Source: an uncultured Emticicia sp. (GTDB lineage Bacteria; Bacteroidota; Bacteroidia; Cytophagales; Spirosomataceae). From it: a stretch of DNA of 64,000 nucleotides. This document shows positions 62,413-64,000 of this stretch, one piece after another. Each line of letters begins with the position of its first letter. Position 1 is the stretch's first letter. Location: NCBI RefSeq assembly GCF_937903345.1, contig NZ_CALCZQ010000030.1:248001-312000 (forward strand), written 5' to 3'. The translations under genes were made by a program, and so were the position numbers. The notes under the pieces are model-generated. The model ran no database searches and had not been told where the DNA came from. It worked only from the letters and a program-made list of their open reading frames with translations.

Positions 62413-63063
62413 TCAGTTTGCATTATAATGATGCAAAAATGAGATAAGTCGTTCGTAACTTAATAAGTCCTCCTCAGTGCCATTTTTTAGCAGAAAATGG
62501 CGATAAATATTCGAAATTGTAATAAAATTGCAATTATTGCTAATTTTTGCGGCAACTATTCCTTTAAAACACCGATGCACTTGATTGTATACATATCGGC
62601 AAGGCATCGTCGGCGAATCATTTAAGGTTTCTTCAATAAAAATTAATGAATCAGCAGTTTTCAAAAACGCAAAACCTTTTTCATCAAAAAACTTCCTAAT
62701 TTCTTGCGTTACTTTATCAAATTCGGCTTCATTACTTATCTTATATCTAAAATATTTTTTTTCTAAATACTTGCCGATACTTATAACCAATGTATTGGCG
62801 GCTGGTCTATACCCAAAACTGTTATTGAGGAATTGTTGGGCGATTTGCTCGACAAATTCAAACCTTACGCCAAAATTTACTTCAACCCAAAATACATTTT
62901 GTGCTTCTGAAATAGAAAAAATTATATTCTGAAATCCGTTTTGTGTAGATTTGCGGTACTGCTTTTGATCAGGCAGAAAACCAAATCCTTGTGATTGGAA
63001 AAAAATATCCAATTGTTCATAAAATTTGGTTTCGAACTGATTATGTATCATATCTGAATTCAT
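62413..63063 (-). CDS. Hypothetical protein (DUF4304-like at best)
   Basis: 216 residues, no signal peptide. The order of short beta-strands and helices (FYEQLDIFFQSQGFGFLPDQ, NVFWVEVNFGVRFEFVEQIA, QEIRKFFDEKGFAFLKTADS) resembles small DUF4304-type proteins, but I cannot confirm a family. It faces away from the TonB receptor gene starting at 63141, sharing a 77-bp promoter region. Confidence 0.7.
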   Translation of the reverse strand: MNSDMIHNQFETKFYEQLDIFFQSQGFGFLPDQKQYRKSTQNGFQNIIFSISEAQNVFWVEVNFGVRFEFVEQIAQQFLNNSFGYRPAANTLVISIGKYLEKKYFRYKISNEAEFDKVTQEIRKFFDEKGFAFLKTADSLIFIEETLNDSPTMPCRYVYNQVHRCFKGIVAAKISNNCNFITISNIYRHFLLKNGTEEDLLSYERLISFLHHYNAN

Positions 63064-63140
63064 TTACAGTTAAACCTTTGTTATACTTAAATGTTTAGAG
63101 ATTAGCAGTAAAATATGTTTTTTTCATTAGCGATATACCA

Positions 63141-64000
63141 ATGTATAGAGTATTTATCATTGCCCTACTTGTGATTGGCACGTGCTTTAGAGTAATTGCC
63201 CAATCAACAGTAAATATACCAGCGGCTACTCAAATTATCCGTGGAAAAGTTATAGACTTTTTTAGCGAACAGCCAGTCGTTGCAGCTTCAATTAAACTTT
63301 TAAATTCAAAAAAAGGTATTCAAACCGATATTGATGGTAGTTTTTCATTTGAAAAAATACCTATTGGGCGTTTTCAGTTGGAAGTAAGTTCTGTTGGCTA
63401 CGCAAGTCAAACCATTTCCGAACTTTTGCTTGAATCAGGCAAAGAAATGGTGTTGGTAATCAGGCTTCATGCCAGTACCAATCATTTGGAAGAGTCTATC
63501 GTAATTGGTTCCTCGGCGAATCTTTCGGGTGCAGTTACGAGTATTCAGCATATTTCGACCGAACAAATTTTTCGTTTACCTGGAACCTATCTCGATCCTG
63601 CACGTTTAGCAACTGCCTACGCAGGCGTGGTCAATTCAAATGACCAAGCCAATGGCATGGTTATCAGGGGAAACTCACCAAATGGAATGCAATGGCGTTT
63701 GGAGGGAATCGAAATCGTGAACCCAAATCATTTGAGTAATGCAGGCACGTTTAGCGACCGTGTAACACAAAATTCGGGCGGTGTGAATATTATTTCTGCC
63801 CAATTATTGGGGAATATGAATTTCTTGACGGGTGCTTTTCCTGCCGAATATGGAAATGCTCTTTCAGGAGTGATGGACATGCGTTTGCGTAAGGGAAATG
63901 ATAGAAAGCATGAATTTACTGCACAAGCAGGTTTGATTGGGATTGATTTGGCCGCTGAAGGGCCAATTGGTAAGAAAGGGGCAAGTTATTTAGTCAATTA
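63141..64000 (+). CDS. TonB-dependent receptor with carboxypeptidase-like regulatory domain (partial, 3' end outside window)
   Basis: 286 codons visible from ATG 63141. Signal peptide MYRVFIIALLVIGTCFRVIA precedes a carboxypeptidase-regulatory-like domain (IRGKVIDFFSEQPVVAASIK ... GRFQLEVSSVGYASQT) and a plug domain (NSNDQANGMVIRGNSPNGM, then VNIISAQLLGNMNFLTGAF). It is of the type without STN domain, similar in plan to the receptor at 13.4 kb. Substrate unknown. Confidence 0.93.
   Translation, partial: MYRVFIIALLVIGTCFRVIAQSTVNIPAATQIIRGKVIDFFSEQPVVAASIKLLNSKKGIQTDIDGSFSFEKIPIGRFQLEVSSVGYASQTISELLLESGKEMVLVIRLHASTNHLEESIVIGSSANLSGAVTSIQHISTEQIFRLPGTYLDPARLATAYAGVVNSNDQANGMVIRGNSPNGMQWRLEGIEIVNPNHLSNAGTFSDRVTQNSGGVNIISAQLLGNMNFLTGAFPAEYGNALSGVMDMRLRKGNDRKHEFTAQAGLIGIDLAAEGPIGKKGASYLVN

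Noticed and set aside
1..64000. tRNA, rRNA and CRISPR arrays
   Set aside because: I looked for cloverleaf-type sequences, rRNA-like blocks and regular direct repeats of 25-40 bp and saw none; short repeats found are intergenic palindromes.

Overview
The window looks like chromosomal DNA of an AT-rich Bacteroidota, probably order Cytophagales (Spirosomataceae/Emticicia-like; the family is inference). Supporting signs are a SusC/SusD pair with a dedicated ECF sigma/FecR switch, TonB receptors with carboxypeptidase-like N-terminal domains, tandem DUF4249 lipoproteins, BACON repeats, a DUF1684 protein, Bacteroidota-type -7 boxes (TAnnTTTG), and intergenic palindromes built from short repeated words. 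I see no tRNA, rRNA, CRISPR array, phage module or intact insertion sequence.

Layout. 1-9.8 kb is a glycan-uptake locus on the minus strand: sigma factor, FecR, SusC with an STN signalling domain, SusD, a double DUF1080 protein and a truncated secreted protein. 10-13.3 kb is core: rpsF-rpsR-rplI, a small secreted protein, an HsdR_N-type nuclease-fold protein and AMP nucleosidase. 13.4-18 kb holds a TonB receptor plus two tandem DUF4249 lipoproteins. 18.3-28.7 kb is mixed: citrate synthase with an odd GC-rich repeat leader, riboflavin synthase, DUF1684 protein, a large metzincin-type protease, GH29 fucosidase, EEP-family hydrolase, GNAT, and a BACON/beta-helix lipoprotein. 28.8-35.9 kb is the transglutaminase / circularly permuted ATP-grasp-alpha-E / DUF2126 cluster, a predicted but largely uncharacterised peptide-ligation system. 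36.3-43.8 kb is a compact glycosyltransferase-DUF2304-small protein-GMC oxidoreductase-epimerase operon facing a carbamoyltransferase plus TMTC-like membrane TPR protein. 44-49 kb has a TIM-barrel isomerase, an SMP-30 lactonase and a first molybdenum hydroxylase pair. 49.3-52.2 kb has an arginyl-transferase-like protein and an ABC-F ATPase.

52.2-56.6 kb is an accessory island in decay: a broken unknown gene, an Mrr-type restriction endonuclease with two in-frame stops, a broken MvaI/BcnI-type endonuclease, an Rpn-like remnant, and two attC-like imperfect palindromes bracketing two small genes (one a Bor-type lipoprotein). The 54.4-56.6 kb part is flanked by diverged direct copies of the transcription terminator region of the neighbouring hydroxylase operon, which suggests duplication or insertion at that terminator. 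56.6-60 kb is a second molybdenum hydroxylase pair whose two subunit genes are separated by a DUF4160-DUF2442 pair, the DUF4160 gene carrying a premature TAG. The window closes with threonine aldolase, an outer-membrane barrel protein, an unknown protein and the start of another TonB receptor.

The best candidates for a less-described system are the ATP-grasp/transglutaminase cluster, the GMC/carbamoyltransferase/TMTC cluster, and the attC-like cassette structure in the island.
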